Shown here piece by piece: positions 27,112 through 35,501 of a DNA stretch of 64,000 nucleotides. This stretch comes from Candidatus Gastranaerophilales bacterium (GTDB lineage Bacteria > Cyanobacteriota > Vampirovibrionia > Gastranaerophilales > Gastranaerophilaceae). Position 1 is the first letter of the stretch. Every line of letters begins with the position of its first letter. The translations under genes and the position numbers were made by a program. The DNA is taken from the NCBI GenBank assembly GCA_944323255.1, contig CALURU010000004.1:62001-126000 (forward strand). Reading direction: 5' to 3'. The notes under the pieces are model-generated. The model made no database searches and was not told the origin of the DNA. It worked only from the letters and a program-made list of their open reading frames with translations.

Positions 27112-27857
27112 CCCTCCGGAACCAAAAATTCCTTCACTTCAAAAAACTCTTCCATCTGCGCCAGTCTTCCGAAAGTATCAACATTATTGGTTCTCCAGTT
27201 GAGAGGACAGATTGAAAGAACTTCTACAAAAGAAAATCCGCCGTTTGCGACATTCTTGAGTGCTTTAACAAAAGTTTGTTTAAGCTTCATCATATTAGAA
27301 ACGGAAGAACGTGCAACGAAAGATTTTTGAGGATCTGCAATTGCCGCAACCATTTCAGCAGCTTTAGCAGGTTTTCCTGTAACAGAACAATCTCTTCCGT
27401 AAGGAGTTGTTTCTGTTTTCTGCCCTGGCATTGTTGTCGGGGACATTTGACCGCCTGTCATACCGTAGTTTGTGTTGTTAACAACAATAATCATCATTCT
27501 TTCGCCTCTGACCGTTGCGTTAACAAGGTGCTGCGCACCGATTGCAAGACCGCCGCCATCTCCCATATAGGCAATACCTATCGCTTCAGGATTAGCCCTT
27601 GTAAATCCATAAATAACAGGGGTTGTTCTTCCGTGGTGGGTTTGAACCGTATCTAAATCCATATAATTCCACGCCAGCAAAGAGCATCCTATATCGCAGC
27701 CAAAGACTGTTTTTTGCTTGATTCCAAGTTCATCAACAGCTTTTGCCAATGCTTTTAAAGTTATACCGTGTCCACAACCCGGACAAAATTTACTTGCTCC
27801 GACCTCCGCATTTTGCGCTTCAGGTAAATTTGGAGGAAGGGTTAATATTTCTGCCAT
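27108..27857 (-). CDS. 2-oxoacid:ferredoxin oxidoreductase, beta (TPP) subunit
   Basis: 249 aa. Thiamine diphosphate binding is shown by YMGDGGGLAIGAQHL and NNTNYGMTGGQMSPTT; KFCPGCGHGITL is the N-terminal signature of the beta subunit. It decarboxylates a 2-oxoacid together with the alpha subunit to give an acyl-CoA. The substrate (2-oxoglutarate, branched-chain 2-oxoacid or pyruvate) is not decidable by eye. CTTTTAATAAAAGGAGAA-type ribosome site. Confidence 0.93.
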   Translation of the reverse strand: MAEILTLPPNLPEAQNAEVGASKFCPGCGHGITLKALAKAVDELGIKQKTVFGCDIGCSLLAWNYMDLDTVQTHHGRTTPVIYGFTRANPEAIGIAYMGDGGGLAIGAQHLVNATVRGERMMIIVVNNTNYGMTGGQMSPTTMPGQKTETTPYGRDCSVTGKPAKAAEMVAAIADPQKSFVARSSVSNMMKLKQTFVKALKNVANGGFSFVEVLSICPLNWRTNNVDTFGRLAQMEEFFEVKEFLVPEG

Positions 27858-27919
27858 TGTTATTCTCCTTTTATTAAGTAGTTGAATAATTGAACCGTTG
27901 AAAAGTTGAATAGTTCATT

Positions 27920-28303
27920 TTATTCGCCTTGCTCATTATTTTTTGATTTTCTTAATGCATTTAACATTCTTGAAATATCATCTATAGAAGGTCTTATAAT
28001 ATTATAATCTTTTTCTGATACATAACCGATTTTTCTGACTAAGATCATTTGACTTAAAACTTCCATTAAGCTGCCAAATGCCATTTCATAAAAACGTATT
28101 TGCTCTTTTGACGAAAATCTTACAGAACCTTCTGCAATATTTGATGATACCGAAACTGCTGCACGTTGCATTTGTGAAGATATTCCGAATGTTTCATGCT
28201 TGGGAAAAGTTGAAGTAATTTGATAAATAGATTCAGCTAATTCAATTGCTCGTTTCCATACTTCTAATTTCTCGAATGGAAATTGATAATTGTTTTTTAA
28301 CAA
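27920..28303 (-). CDS. Four-helix-bundle protein (23S rRNA intervening-sequence family)
   Basis: 127 aa. It shows the family signature FEKLEVWKRAIELAESIY, FGISSQMQRAAVSVSSNIAEG and FYEMAFGSLMEVLSQ. Members were first seen in 23S rRNA intervening sequences and occur widely as single genes with unknown function. It begins at TTG 28,303 after AAAGG. It sits between the alpha and beta genes of the kor operon, on the same strand, with repeat elements on both sides, which looks like an insertion. Confidence 0.88.
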   Translation of the reverse strand: MLKNNYQFPFEKLEVWKRAIELAESIYQITSTFPKHETFGISSQMQRAAVSVSSNIAEGSVRFSSKEQIRFYEMAFGSLMEVLSQMILVRKIGYVSEKDYNIIRPSIDDISRMLNALRKSKNNEQGE

Positions 28304-28322
28304 ATTTAACCTTTCTTTATTA

Positions 28323-28495
28323 TAGTTGAAAAGTGGAGGAGTTGAATAGTTTGTTATAAATACTTTCTGTTTATTAATGCACCCGATAAACGTCCTATAT
28401 TTTATTAATTTATGAGCGTTAGCAAATTTAAAGAACTTTTCAACCTTTCAACTCTTCAGCTTTTTAACACCTCAACTTCTAAACTCCTAAACTAT
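28323..28495. repeat. Palindromic element with AGTTGAA heptamer arms, copy B
   Basis: Left arm TAGTTGAAAAGTGGAGGAG at 28,323; core from about 28,350 to 28,435 with ACCCGATAAACGTCCTATA and TTATGAGCGTTAGC; inverted right arm CTTTTCAACCTTTCAACTC. It matches copy A along the whole core apart from scattered substitutions. Confidence 0.75.
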
Positions 28496-28496
28496 T

Positions 28497-29594
28497 TTAC
28501 ACCACTGCTACCGCCATTGATTCAACTTTATTAACAATATCATCGCCGGTTACGCCAACACCCATTTTGAAGAGTGTTGAGTACGGTGTATTTAATCCGT
28601 AAAGTTTTTCAAGTACCATTTGAGCAAGCTGTCCGTTTGCAGATTCCGTAAACAGAATTTGTTTTGCTCTTGAAACAGCAGCTCTCAATGGTTTAACGGC
28701 AAGCGGTCTGATTGTTATTGGTCTGAAGAGCCCTGCTTTGATTCCTTTTTCTCTAAGCTCATCAATAGCGGTTCTTGCGGAACGTGCAACTATACCGTGT
28801 GCGATGACAAGAATCTCGGCATCTTCTGCTTTGTATTCTTCCCATTCAGCCACTTCTTCGGACATTTTTTCATAATCCGCCTTGTATCCCTCAAGAACTT
28901 CCATAAGCTCTTCTTCCATGTTGTAAGTATTTCTCAGGTGAGCGGATTTTCTGTCAACTCCGATCTGACCGTCAGCGAGAAGTGCTTTTGTCGTAGGAAC
29001 CATTGTTATACCGCGAGAAGCAGGATCGTATAAAGTTACAGGTTCTCTCATTTTGCCTTGATAACCGTCAGCTAAAACATAGGTAGGGAATCTGTATTTC
29101 CAAGCGGTGTTGAATGCTTTAATCATATAATCGTAAAGATCCTGATGCCCCGCAGTAGAATATACGATTCTGAACCCTTCGCCATTTCCGCCAAAGCAGG
29201 TTAATCTTGTTTCCTGCTGTGCATAAATTACTGTAGCAGTGGAAGGTCCGCCTCTTTGCATAACTGCGCATACAAACGGAATTCGCATCATCTCTGCCAT
29301 TGATTGCGCATCCTGCATAATTACATTGCCCGGACCTGCCGTTGCAGTGAATGCTCTTTTGCCGGCTAAGATACCACCAATAGTCGAAAATCCTGCAGAG
29401 ATTTCATCTTCTGTCTGCAAAAATCCTGCTTCCGTTTTAGGAAGCAGTTTACACCACGTGTGCATAATCTCATTCTGCGGTGTAATCGGATAGCCGTACA
29501 TAAATTCGGCCTCCGCAGAGTTTGCTGCATAAGCAAGTACTTCATTTCCGGTTAAGAACATTTTTGTGTCTTCTTTAATAAGTTTGTTTACCAT
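28497..29594 (-). CDS. 2-oxoacid:ferredoxin oxidoreductase, alpha subunit
   Basis: 365 aa. LTGNEVLAYAANSAEAEFM and YGYPITPQNEIMHTW begin the pyrimidine-binding domain; AGPGNVIMQDAQSMAEM, RGGPSTATVIYAQQE and the C-terminal FTESANGQLAQMVLE follow. The length and the GPSTA motif fit the KorA/VorB alpha subunit. First gene of the operon. A second in-frame ATG lies at 29,561; the first one is kept, with GGAAGG upstream. Confidence 0.92.
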   Translation of the reverse strand: MVNKLIKEDTKMFLTGNEVLAYAANSAEAEFMYGYPITPQNEIMHTWCKLLPKTEAGFLQTEDEISAGFSTIGGILAGKRAFTATAGPGNVIMQDAQSMAEMMRIPFVCAVMQRGGPSTATVIYAQQETRLTCFGGNGEGFRIVYSTAGHQDLYDYMIKAFNTAWKYRFPTYVLADGYQGKMREPVTLYDPASRGITMVPTTKALLADGQIGVDRKSAHLRNTYNMEEELMEVLEGYKADYEKMSEEVAEWEEYKAEDAEILVIAHGIVARSARTAIDELREKGIKAGLFRPITIRPLAVKPLRAAVSRAKQILFTESANGQLAQMVLEKLYGLNTPYSTLFKMGVGVTGDDIVNKVESMAVAVV

Positions 29595-29679
29595 ACTAAT
29601 AACCTTCCATAAAAATCTACACCATTATTTTACTACAATTTTTGATTTAATAAAAGAAGTATTTTGGGGTAAATGGATG

Positions 29680-29716
29680 GTAAGCGTGAAGGGTGATGGG
29701 TGAAGCGTGAGGGGGA
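29680..29716. repeat. GTGAAGN heptamer array
   Basis: AGCGTGAAGGGTGATGGG then TGAAGCGTGAGGGGG: about four degenerate heptamers of the same type as at 4,098 and 26,120. Confidence 0.5.
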
Positions 29717-29814
29717 ATTTAAAACAGCCATGTAGGTTTTGGTAATCTTGATTACCGAAACAATAATTTTATTGATGTTGTAAATTTTTAATTTACCACA
29801 TCCTACTTCTTCAT

Positions 29815-29945
29815 GTCATTGCGAGGAGCGAAAGCGACGAAGCAATCCAGCACCCCTCACCCGAATTTCTAAGCTCGCACAGCTCGCAAAGAAATTCTTC
29901 CCTCTCCCGCAAGGGGCAAGGGGAAAGAGCGTAGCAATGTCACCC
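29815..29945. repeat. Intergenic element with TGTCATTGC ends and a nested repeat
   Basis: It starts TGTCATTGCGAGGAGCG and ends in GTAGCAATGTCACCCG, so the termini are inverted (TGTCATTGC / GCAATGTCA). Inside is a copy of the CACCCGAATTTCTAA module also seen at 1,745 and 33,424. The ends match a dispersed repeat type found in many bacteria. This explains most of the 417-base gap before the gene at 30,012. Confidence 0.65.
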
Positions 29946-30011
29946 GACAAGTCAAAGTTAAAAAATTAAGATGAAATATTTTAGGAGTATAATTAAATTA
30001 TAGGAGGCAAA

Positions 30012-30680
30012 ATGAGAGTTGTAGAAGTTTATGCAGGGGCATACGCAAGCGGAAAATCTGAAACTTCAATTAATCGGGCAAGACAGTATGCTAAAATGAA
30101 CAAACCTATTACGCTGGTAGATCTTGATACTGTTGAGCCGGCATATACATTAAGACCGATTGCATCTCAATTAAAAGACATGAATATTAATGTCATTACC
30201 CAGCCTGACAACTTCGGACTCGGTGAGGCTGCAAGTTATGTCACTCCGGCGCAAATAAACTGCCTCTCTCAAGATGGTGATATAATTATTGATGTCGGCT
30301 ATGGAGCAGGCGGACTCGATATTCTGGATATCGTAAACAATATAGATAAAGAAAAAAATCTAAAAATATATCTTGTAGTTAATACCGCAAAATTTGAAAC
30401 TTCTACTGTTGAAAACATTATAGAATATGTGGATTTTGCAAAAGGTTCAAAAAAACAATACTCATTCTGCGGCGTAATCTCCAACACTCATTTCGGTGAT
30501 GAAACAACGAAAGAAGATATTATAAACGGGTACAACAAATTAAAAGAAGCTTGCCTGAAAATCAATTTACCAATACGTGCCATAGGAGTTGACGAAAAGC
30601 TTGCACCGCAATTTGACCTTGAATATGACGGAACAGAAATCTGGGTTTATAAACGTATGATGCCAAAAGCTTTCTGGTAA
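30012..30680 (+). CDS. P-loop ATP/GTP-binding protein
   Basis: 222 aa. The N-terminus MRVVEVYAGAYASGKSET carries a Walker A loop (GAYASGKS). Then TLVDLDTVEPAYTLR and IIIDVGYGAGGLDIL look like the switch and Walker B parts of a CobQ/ParA-type or Clp1-like nucleotide-binding domain. Role unknown; no partner gene is adjacent. AGGAGG precedes the ATG. Confidence 0.75.
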   Translation: MRVVEVYAGAYASGKSETSINRARQYAKMNKPITLVDLDTVEPAYTLRPIASQLKDMNINVITQPDNFGLGEAASYVTPAQINCLSQDGDIIIDVGYGAGGLDILDIVNNIDKEKNLKIYLVVNTAKFETSTVENIIEYVDFAKGSKKQYSFCGVISNTHFGDETTKEDIINGYNKLKEACLKINLPIRAIGVDEKLAPQFDLEYDGTEIWVYKRMMPKAFW

Positions 30681-30693
30681 ACCCCGATGAAAA

Positions 30694-31071
30694 TTATTTC
30701 TTACCGAAAAATCCTTTAAATTTACCATATCCGTCAAGACAAAGTGTTTTAACTTTTCTGCAAATATTGTAACAAGGCTCGGTTATTCGGTTAGCTTTGT
30801 TCATAATATTTTTGATTTTTGCATTCTTAAATTTCCCCGCAAGATTAGCCTTATGTGCAAGTCCTAAACCTCCAACAACAACTGCAATAGATGCCAACGC
30901 TTTAAACAATACAGAGCCGGCTGAAGAATCATTATCATCCCTGCCTCTGAAACTTACTGTATCTGATTTTGGAGAAGTTTGTACTATTCCAACGCCATCC
31001 CGCACTACATTAAGATTTCGTTTCCCAATACTGCCGGATGTTTCGCAGCCGTTAAATGATACATAATTCAT
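30694..31071 (-). CDS. Unknown small protein with VSFNG/VSFRG motifs
   Basis: 125 aa, family not recognised. It starts MNYVSFNGCETSG and has a second copy, DTVSFRGRDDND. A hydrophobic segment at about 60-80 (SVLFKALASIAVVVGGLGLA) could be a membrane anchor. The C-terminus is basic. The ATG at 31,071 lies five bases after AAGGAGG; the ATG at 31,098 lacks such a site. Confidence 0.65.
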   Translation of the reverse strand: MNYVSFNGCETSGSIGKRNLNVVRDGVGIVQTSPKSDTVSFRGRDDNDSSAGSVLFKALASIAVVVGGLGLAHKANLAGKFKNAKIKNIMNKANRITEPCYNICRKVKTLCLDGYGKFKGFFGKK

Positions 31072-31152
31072 ACAAACCTCCTTGGAGTTTAAACACATCT
31101 AATTCATGTAAAACCCGTTTGTATGAAAAACTTGCGTTTTTGTTACAAAAAT

Positions 31153-31776
31153 TTACATAATCGATTTTCGCTTGTCGGCAAGCTGCTTTTGGATACAACG
31201 CTGAGAGATAATGTCTCTGGAAGTTTCAGACAGATTAACATAGTAAAATGAAGCCTTTAAAACCCCGTCCTCATTATCCGTTCTGACATACTTTGCCTTA
31301 GTTTTAACATTTTTTGGCGAAAACAGAATATTTATTGCAACCTCTTGCGGAATCTTGATATCCTTATCGAGCTTTAGCCTGATACCGTTTGCAGAAATAT
31401 CATAAACTTTGCACGGTATAACTCTTTCTGCAAAACTCAAAATAGCATCCTCTTCCATTTTTACTCTAAAGTACTCTCTATTTTGCTGATATTCAACTTC
31501 GTGAGGAGTTTTAAGAGTAAAGTAGATATAAGGATCGGCATTTTCTACAAGCTTTAAAAGAGTTGTTGCGTTATAAAGCCCGTTGTCACAGGCAAAGCTG
31601 ACTGTTACTTCCTGCGGAGTCGGAACTTTCAGCTCCTTTTCATACTTAACGCATGCAAAAATATCTCTTTCCCCGAGGCGTTTTATTGCAGCCTTTGTAT
31701 AATGACCTACTCCGTCAGAATCATTGTAAACAATTTTTATGTAATTTATATTATCTAAATTAAGATTAAATTTCAT
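31153..31776 (-). CDS. PilZ-domain protein
   Basis: 207 aa. An N-terminal YcgR-N-like half is followed by a PilZ domain with QNREYFRVKMEEDA (the RxxxR-type c-di-GMP loop is partly kept: NREYFR) and VYDISANGIRLKL (the D/NxSxxG motif). It probably binds cyclic di-GMP to tune motility, adhesion or polysaccharide output. It overlaps the small secreted protein gene upstream by four bases. Confidence 0.85.
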   Translation of the reverse strand: MKFNLNLDNINYIKIVYNDSDGVGHYTKAAIKRLGERDIFACVKYEKELKVPTPQEVTVSFACDNGLYNATTLLKLVENADPYIYFTLKTPHEVEYQQNREYFRVKMEEDAILSFAERVIPCKVYDISANGIRLKLDKDIKIPQEVAINILFSPKNVKTKAKYVRTDNEDGVLKASFYYVNLSETSRDIISQRCIQKQLADKRKSIM

Positions 31777-32009
31777 TTTACCTTTTTATAATTATTATTT
31801 TCCAGTTTATATTCACCAATTTTTTTACCTTTGTCATCGTACTGGACAATAGTACCGTCTTTTTTCTTTTTGAAAGTACCGACAGGCGGATTTTTCATTC
31901 TGTTTACAGGTACATATTTCCTCTGTTGCCGCTGTGTCTGCTGCTGAATCTGTGCAAAAGCAGGCAAACTACAGCATAGTATTATTAAAACCGATAAAAA
32001 TTTCCTCAT
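31773..32009 (-). CDS. Small secreted basic protein
   Basis: 78 aa. Signal peptide MRKFLSVLIILCCSLPAFA, then a Gln-rich stretch and a short repeat-like unit (GTFKKKKDGTIVQYDDKGKKIGEYK) resembling toxin-antidote or YwqK-type MORN-like repeats by eye only. The ATG at 32,009 follows a leaderless-type -10 box and so beats the upstream frame opening at 32,075. PilZ overlaps its end. Confidence 0.65.
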   Translation of the reverse strand: MRKFLSVLIILCCSLPAFAQIQQQTQRQQRKYVPVNRMKNPPVGTFKKKKDGTIVQYDDKGKKIGEYKLENNNYKKVK

Positions 32010-32015
32010 ACAAAT

Positions 32016-32042
32016 ATTATACCACGTTTTTTGTAGTATAAT
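32016..32042. promoter_or_regulatory. Two divergent leaderless -10 boxes in a 40-base gap
   Basis: Leftward: TGG-TATAAT (32,016-32,021 on the + strand as ATTATA), six bases, ATG at 32,009. Rightward: TATAAT at 32,037-32,042, seven bases, ATG at 32,050. Neither gene has a Shine-Dalgarno sequence. The two -10 boxes are 15 bases apart, so the polymerases should exclude each other. Confidence 0.6.
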
Positions 32043-32049
32043 CATACTT

Positions 32050-32733
32050 ATGAAAGGTGTTATTTTTGATTTCAACGGAACTTTATACTGGGACTCGCAG
32101 CTTCATTATGATGCTTGGATTGAGTACTCAAAAATTCTTCGGGGGACGCCGTTTACGAAGGAAGAAATGCGTGACAATATGTTCGGGCATACAAATGAAG
32201 ACATTATAGAGTATGCAATCGGCAAAAAACCAACTCCCGAAATGGTTGAGAAATATGCCAAAGAAAAAGAAGAATTGTATAGAAAAAGATGCCTGAAAGA
32301 TAGGGCAAACTTCAAACTTGCACCGGGAGCAGAAGAGTTTTTAGATTATTTAAAATCCAATAATATTCCAATGACAATTGCTACAATGTCAGAGTGGGAT
32401 AATGTTGAATTTTACATAAAAGAATTTAATCTTGCCAGATGGTTTGATATAGATAAGATTGTATATTCAAACGGTAAAATTCCGGGGAAACCTGCACCGG
32501 ACATTTTTCTAATAGCGGCAGATAAAATTGGCTTAGCTCCGAAAGATTGTCTGGTGTTTGAAGATGCAATCGCCGGAATTAATGCCGCAAAATCAGCAGG
32601 TATCGGAAAAATTATTGCAGTCGATTCATTAGAACCGGTTGAATTTTATCAAAATATAGATGGTTTATCCGCAATTATTAAAGATTTCAGGGAAGTTGAT
32701 AAAAATCTTTTTCAGCCTTGTGTTTTGAATTAA
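32050..32733 (+). CDS. HAD-superfamily phosphatase/phosphomutase-like
   Basis: 227 aa. HAD motifs: FDFNGTLY (motif I, DxN/DG), TIATMSE (motif II), KPAPDIF (motif III Lys) and VFEDAIAGINAAKSAG (motif IV). The cap is of the beta-phosphoglucomutase type. In motif I the second Asp is Asn (DFNGT), a known variation that may favour phosphatase over mutase activity. Substrate unknown. It converges on the next gene with a four-base overlap. Confidence 0.88.
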   Translation: MKGVIFDFNGTLYWDSQLHYDAWIEYSKILRGTPFTKEEMRDNMFGHTNEDIIEYAIGKKPTPEMVEKYAKEKEELYRKRCLKDRANFKLAPGAEEFLDYLKSNNIPMTIATMSEWDNVEFYIKEFNLARWFDIDKIVYSNGKIPGKPAPDIFLIAADKIGLAPKDCLVFEDAIAGINAAKSAGIGKIIAVDSLEPVEFYQNIDGLSAIIKDFREVDKNLFQPCVLN

Positions 32734-32999
32734 AATATTTTATTCCAGAGCCATTTTGCACCCTTGCAAACACCCTCAATCACTCCGGGTATCATCATTC
32801 CGGCGGCAAAGCCCAGTCCGGCGCCGGCACCGAAAGCCCACGGATTTCCACATACAGGATTAAACCCAAACCCGAAGCAGCCGGGAGAAAATCTGCTGTA
32901 CCCCCAACATCCGCCAAACGGACTTAAACTGTTATAATGAATCCGAACAGAATGACCATTGGCATTTATATAAGTATTTGAAATCGTTCCGAATCCCAT
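32730..32999 (-). CDS. Gly/aromatic-rich small protein
   Basis: 89 aa from the ATG at 32,999, with AAAGGGAT upstream. Very rich in Gly, Phe and Trp (FGGCWGYSRFSPGCFGFGF), with a hydrophobic C-terminal segment (GLGFAAGMMIPGVIEGV). Not recognised; could be a small membrane or bacteriocin-like peptide, but no export genes are adjacent. Confidence 0.5.
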   Translation of the reverse strand: MGFGTISNTYINANGHSVRIHYNSLSPFGGCWGYSRFSPGCFGFGFNPVCGNPWAFGAGAGLGFAAGMMIPGVIEGVCKGAKWLWNKIF

Positions 33000-33114
33000 A
33001 ATAATATCCCTTTTATATATAAAAAACATACAAAGCTTTAAAAATTGCCTAAAATTTAACTTCTTGTAACATAAATTTACATAAGTAACTAACTCACTGC
33101 TTGGCGGTTACTTT

Positions 33115-33560
33115 TTCTAATAAACGTATCCCCTCGCCCCTTGTAGAAGGGGTAAATGTATTGGGCTGGTTGGTCACTTTCCCCTCGCCCTTTGAGGGAG
33201 AGGGAAAATGTGTTGAATTGGTTAATTTCTACCCCTCGCCCCTTGGGGGAGAGGGAGCAGTCGTGCGTGAGCCGTCAGGCGAAGGCTACGAATGCGGGTG
33301 AGGGGTGAAGAATATGTTATTCAGGTTAAGGTGAAGCGTGAAGTATGAAGCGTGAAGGGAGAATTGTAGGTAGGTTTTAGCTGACAATAACTTTTTCTAA
33401 TAAACTTTAATTTTTATACCCCACACCCGAATTTCTAAGTTTCGCTAACGCTCAACTTGAAATTCTACCCTCTCCCTCAAGGGGCGAGGGATGGCGACCA
33501 ACCAGCCCAATACATTTACCCCCTCCCTCAAAGAGCGAGGGAATATCAGATTGCAAATTC
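33115..33560. repeat. Nested intergenic repeats with a 27-base perfect inverted repeat
   Basis: GGGGTAAATGTATTGGGCTG.. at 33,149-33,175 recurs inverted at 33,496-33,522 without mismatch. Around the arms are CCCCTCGCCC/GAGGGAGAGGG stems, a GTGAAGN array (33,297-33,362) and a CACCCGAATTTCTAA module (33,424). Apparent reading frames here share a peptide only because of the inverted repeat. I see no gene between 33,000 and 33,808. Confidence 0.75.
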
Positions 33561-33808
33561 GGGTAAAACTGTCTCTACAAGCGGCCCCCCATAATAGCTG
33601 AAAGCATTGCGGGGAATGCATTGAAGCACTTTTATTTTCCGTCAAGTCTACCATTAATTCCATTCTGATAACATATCCTTGTACCATTATATAGTATATA
33701 TTCCACATGTAACGACATCTGTAACACTTTTTATTACTTTTTGTTACAAAAATTTACATTAACTTGGAACACAACTACCACCTTTTCATTTGTGCTAATA
33801 TAATTGAT

Positions 33809-34057
33809 ATGATTAAGAAGTTGGTTTTAGATTTAATACTGTTTTACCAGAAAATATCCGCTCACACTCCGGCAAGATGCAGATTTTACCCGACTTGCTC
33901 CGAATATACACGTGAAGCAATTATTCGCTTTGGTTTGCTTAAAGGGGGCTGGCTTGGAGTAAAAAGAATCTGTAAATGCCACCCGCTAAATGAAGGCGGG
34001 TATGACCCCGTACCAGATAAATCAATTAGCGGCTGTGTCATAGAAAAGAAAATTTAA
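33809..34057 (+). CDS. yidD: Membrane protein insertion factor YidD
   Basis: 82 aa. Characteristic sequence [20 protein letters not shown] and EGGYDPVP, with the conserved Cys residues. YidD assists YidC in inserting membrane proteins; here it is not next to rnpA or yidC. The ATG at 33,809 is the normal start; a TTG at 33,764 would add 15 unrelated residues. TATAAT ends four bases before the ATG and there is no ribosome site. Confidence 0.93.
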   Translation: MIKKLVLDLILFYQKISAHTPARCRFYPTCSEYTREAIIRFGLLKGGWLGVKRICKCHPLNEGGYDPVPDKSISGCVIEKKI

Positions 34058-34094
34058 ACCTTCATCTAAAAATACTCAAAAAGGAATAACTATA

Positions 34095-35318
34095 ATGAAT
34101 TATGATTTTAGATCGGCCGAAAAAAGTTTAGAAAAAGAATTTGAAAGAGTAAATGAAATAAGAGACTTTAATCAACGCAAAGTTTTAAAAGCATTTTATG
34201 ACAACCGGGTAGCACCAGAACATTTCTATACCGTATCCGGATACGGTCATGATGATTTGGGAAGAGAAGTGCTGGACAAAGTCTTTGCACAAGTATTTTG
34301 TGCGGAAAAGGCTCTTGTCAGAATACATTTTGCATCCGGCACTCACACACTTGCCTGCGCACTATTCGGGAATTTGAAATACGGCGACAAGCTCCTATCA
34401 GCAGCCGGAACTCCTTATGACACAATGCAGGAAGTTATCGGAACTGCAGGAGACGAAGAAACTAAACGCTCTTCACTTATCGGAAACGGAGTCCTATATG
34501 AAGAAGTTCCCCTAAAAGCCGGAATTGAAGTTGATTTTGAAAAACTTGAAAAAATGGTTGATAAAACGACTACAATGGTTCTAATCCAACGCTCCAAAGG
34601 GTATTCTACAAGAAAATCGCTTTCAATAGAAACGATTGAACAAATTTGCAAAATCGTAAAATCTAAAAATCCAAACTGCATATGTTTTGTTGACAATTGT
34701 TACGGCGAATTTGTAGATAGCCGGGAACCATTGGAAGCTGGTGCAGACTTAATAGCAGGTTCACTAATCAAAAACCCCGGCGGCGGTATTGTAGAAGCCG
34801 GAGGCTACATTGCCGGAAAAGAACTTCTTGTAGAAAGAGCCGCCAATCGACTTACAGCTCCGGGCATCGGCTCCGAGGGCGGCGCTATGTTTAACCAGCA
34901 CAGACTAATATTTCAAGGATTGTTTATGGCTCCATCCGTTGTTTCTGAAGCCGTAAAAGGTGCCATCTTAGCTGCAAAAGTTTTTGAAGATATCGGGTTT
35001 AATTCCGCACCACGCCACGACGAGAAACGTACTGATATAATACAAAATATAATCTTTGGGAAACCGGAACATCTAGAAGAGTTCTGCCGGACTATACAAT
35101 CGCTTTCACCAATAAACGGCTACGTAACTCCGATTCCGGAATACATTCCTGGATATGAAGATAAAGTAATTATGGCAGGCGGTACATTTATAGAAGGCTC
35201 AACAATCGAACTCTCAGCAGATGGTCCAATGCGAGAACCTTACGTTGCATATATGCAAGGCGGCTTAAATTATGCACACGTAAAGATTTGCCTTGAAGAA
35301 ATCGTGAAAAAACTATAA
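34095..35318 (+). CDS. Methionine gamma-lyase-family PLP enzyme (aluminium-resistance type)
   Basis: 407 aa. It matches the family by RIHFASGTHTLACALFGNL, CFVDNCYGEFVDSREP and the PLP lysine in AGSLIKNPGGGIVEAGGY. Members are fold type I enzymes, often annotated as methionine gamma-lyase or aluminium-resistance protein, with unsettled substrates. AAAAGGAAT precedes the ATG. It stands just before the tRNA-Ala island boundary. Confidence 0.9.
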   Translation: MNYDFRSAEKSLEKEFERVNEIRDFNQRKVLKAFYDNRVAPEHFYTVSGYGHDDLGREVLDKVFAQVFCAEKALVRIHFASGTHTLACALFGNLKYGDKLLSAAGTPYDTMQEVIGTAGDEETKRSSLIGNGVLYEEVPLKAGIEVDFEKLEKMVDKTTTMVLIQRSKGYSTRKSLSIETIEQICKIVKSKNPNCICFVDNCYGEFVDSREPLEAGADLIAGSLIKNPGGGIVEAGGYIAGKELLVERAANRLTAPGIGSEGGAMFNQHRLIFQGLFMAPSVVSEAVKGAILAAKVFEDIGFNSAPRHDEKRTDIIQNIIFGKPEHLEEFCRTIQSLSPINGYVTPIPEYIPGYEDKVIMAGGTFIEGSTIELSADGPMREPYVAYMQGGLNYAHVKICLEEIVKKL

Positions 35319-35455
35319 CATAATTTCTTTTGCCGGCTGCCAGAAGTTTATTTGCGCCTTTTATCCACAATTTTCTATTTACCCCTTTACAAAAAAAAAT
35401 CACCATGTACAATAATAAATGTAGCCGAGGAGTAAATGCCGAAGGGCAAAGATTT

Positions 35456-35484
35456 TTAACTATTACAACTTGGTTATGTATAAT
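35456..35484 (+). promoter_or_regulatory. Promoter of the tRNA-Ala unit
   Basis: TTAACT at 35,456-35,461, a 17-base spacer, TATAAT at 35,479-35,484. Transcription should start near 35,491 and include the tRNA-like remnant before tRNA-Ala. Confidence 0.6.
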
Positions 35485-35501
35485 TAAAATACATAGAATT
35501 T

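Noticed and set aside
33101-33301. Forward reading frame with LVEGVNVLGWLV and PSPLGGEG peptides
   Set aside because: It lies wholly in intergenic repeats. The reverse frame 33,445-33,708 shares the EGVNVLGWLV peptide because the DNA is an inverted repeat. No ribosome site.
33445-33708. Reverse reading frame of 87 codons
   Set aside because: Translation of the same repeat cluster as above; not a gene.
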